From positions 1-5,855 of the forward strand of contig JAITNO010000109.1 of the NCBI GenBank assembly GCA_031290405.1: a stretch of 5,855 nt of DNA, written 5' to 3'. Source of the DNA: Spirochaetaceae bacterium (GTDB lineage: Bacteria; Spirochaetota; Spirochaetia; Treponematales; Breznakiellaceae). Both the position numbers and the translations under genes were made by a program. The notes under the pieces are model-generated. The model worked only from the letters and a program-made list of their open reading frames with translations. It was not told where the DNA came from and did not search any database. Of the stretch, positions 5,473 to 5,855 are shown in pieces; position 1 is the stretch's first letter, and each line of letters begins with the position of its first letter.

Positions 5473-5855
5473 CTGACGATTGTCATTTTTAAGATGATGA
5501 TTGCCGTCTCTGAGCTGACAAATGTCATGTTTAAGATGATAAATGTCATCTTTAAGCCGATGAACGTCATTTTTACGTTGACGATCGTCATTTTTGAGCC
5601 GATGATTGTCGATTCCAGCGACGAGAGCGTCGACAACCACGGCGAGAGCGTCGACAACCACGGCGTGAGCGTCGACAACCACGGCGTGGGCGTCGACAAC
5701 CACGGCGTGGGCGTCGACAACCAAAACGTGAGCGTCGACAACCAAAACGTTGGAGTCGACAACCAAAACATTGGAGTCGACAACCAAAACATTGGCGTCG
5801 ACAACCAAAACGTTGGCGTCGACAACCAAAACATTGGAGTCGACAACCAAAACAT
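5473..5855. repeat. Tandem array of 21-bp units, 18 full copies plus a partial, continuing off the window
   Basis: The first unit begins at the base after the yqeC stop codon, and the phase is unbroken to the window end: 18 units of exactly 21 bp plus 5 bases. Units 1-6 (5473-5598) are AT-rich, with a centre like TGAC-N4-GTCA and ends like TTTAAG. Unit 7 (5599-5619) has a first half like units 1-6 and a divergent, transitional second half. Units 8-12 (5620-5724) carry GTCGACAACCAC and units 13-18 (5725-5850) carry GTCGACAACCAA. GTC at unit positions 10-12 is kept in 17 of 18 units. On the plus strand one frame is open throughout, from ATG at 5494 past the edge, giving heptapeptides such as NVGVDNQ; two minus-strand frames are also open. 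Changes between units show no third-position bias on the plus strand and there is no ribosome-binding site, so coding is unproven. An iteron-like or operator-like array, or a non-functional minisatellite, are alternatives. No terminator for yqeC is visible. Confidence 0.97.

Noticed and set aside
4654..5850. Minus-strand open frame of 398 codons covering the right array and all of yqeC
   Set aside because: About 250 of its codons are antisense to yqeC, a clear family member. The array part is open in several frames simply because its unit lacks stop codons there.
5473..5855. CRISPR array
   Set aside because: The units are contiguous 21-bp direct repeats with no unique spacers, and no cas gene is present.

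Overview
This is a GC-rich bacterial window with five protein genes, two intergenic tandem arrays that share a 21-bp period, and two promoters that sit unusually close to their start codons. The lineage cannot be fixed from the sequence. The YqeC-type protein points to an organism that makes selenium-dependent molybdenum hydroxylases, most often anaerobes. The periplasmic DUF2147 protein with an ordinary Sec signal peptide points to a Gram-negative cell plan. A spirochaete (Treponema-like) is my low-confidence guess. None of the five start codons has a convincing Shine-Dalgarno sequence.

Layout. The minus strand carries, in transcription order, ravA (4623-2956, MoxR-family AAA+ ATPase), viaA (2949-1387, VWA-domain partner) and a small exported DUF2147 protein (1383-883). 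The gaps between them are only 6 and 3 bp, so this is one operon. A 186-bp gap (697-882) follows, holding a short 21-bp-period array (742-846) and a near-consensus sigma-70 promoter (703-731). That promoter fires into a DUF4213/DUF364 gene, which runs off the left edge of the window. On the plus strand, divergent from ravA across a 108-bp gap, is yqeC (4732-5472). Directly after its stop codon, with no spacer, starts an array of 18 full 21-bp units plus a partial one. It continues past the right edge.

How the genes may work together. RavA and ViaA form a known chaperone-like pair that acts on metal- and cofactor-containing respiratory enzymes in E. coli. The related MoxR/VWA pair CoxD/CoxE matures a molybdenum hydroxylase. 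YqeC is an accessory factor for selenium-dependent molybdenum hydroxylases, and DUF364 is annotated as a putative heavy-metal-binding family. A shared theme of metalloenzyme maturation is therefore reasonable, but it is inference from neighbourhood.

The most unusual content is non-genic: two arrays of different sequence with the same exact 21-bp period (7 codons, or two turns of B-DNA), each showing an alternating 42-bp pattern. The right array changes stepwise from unit to unit. Two promoters also place the -10 box exactly 6 nt before ATG, which predicts leaderless transcripts.
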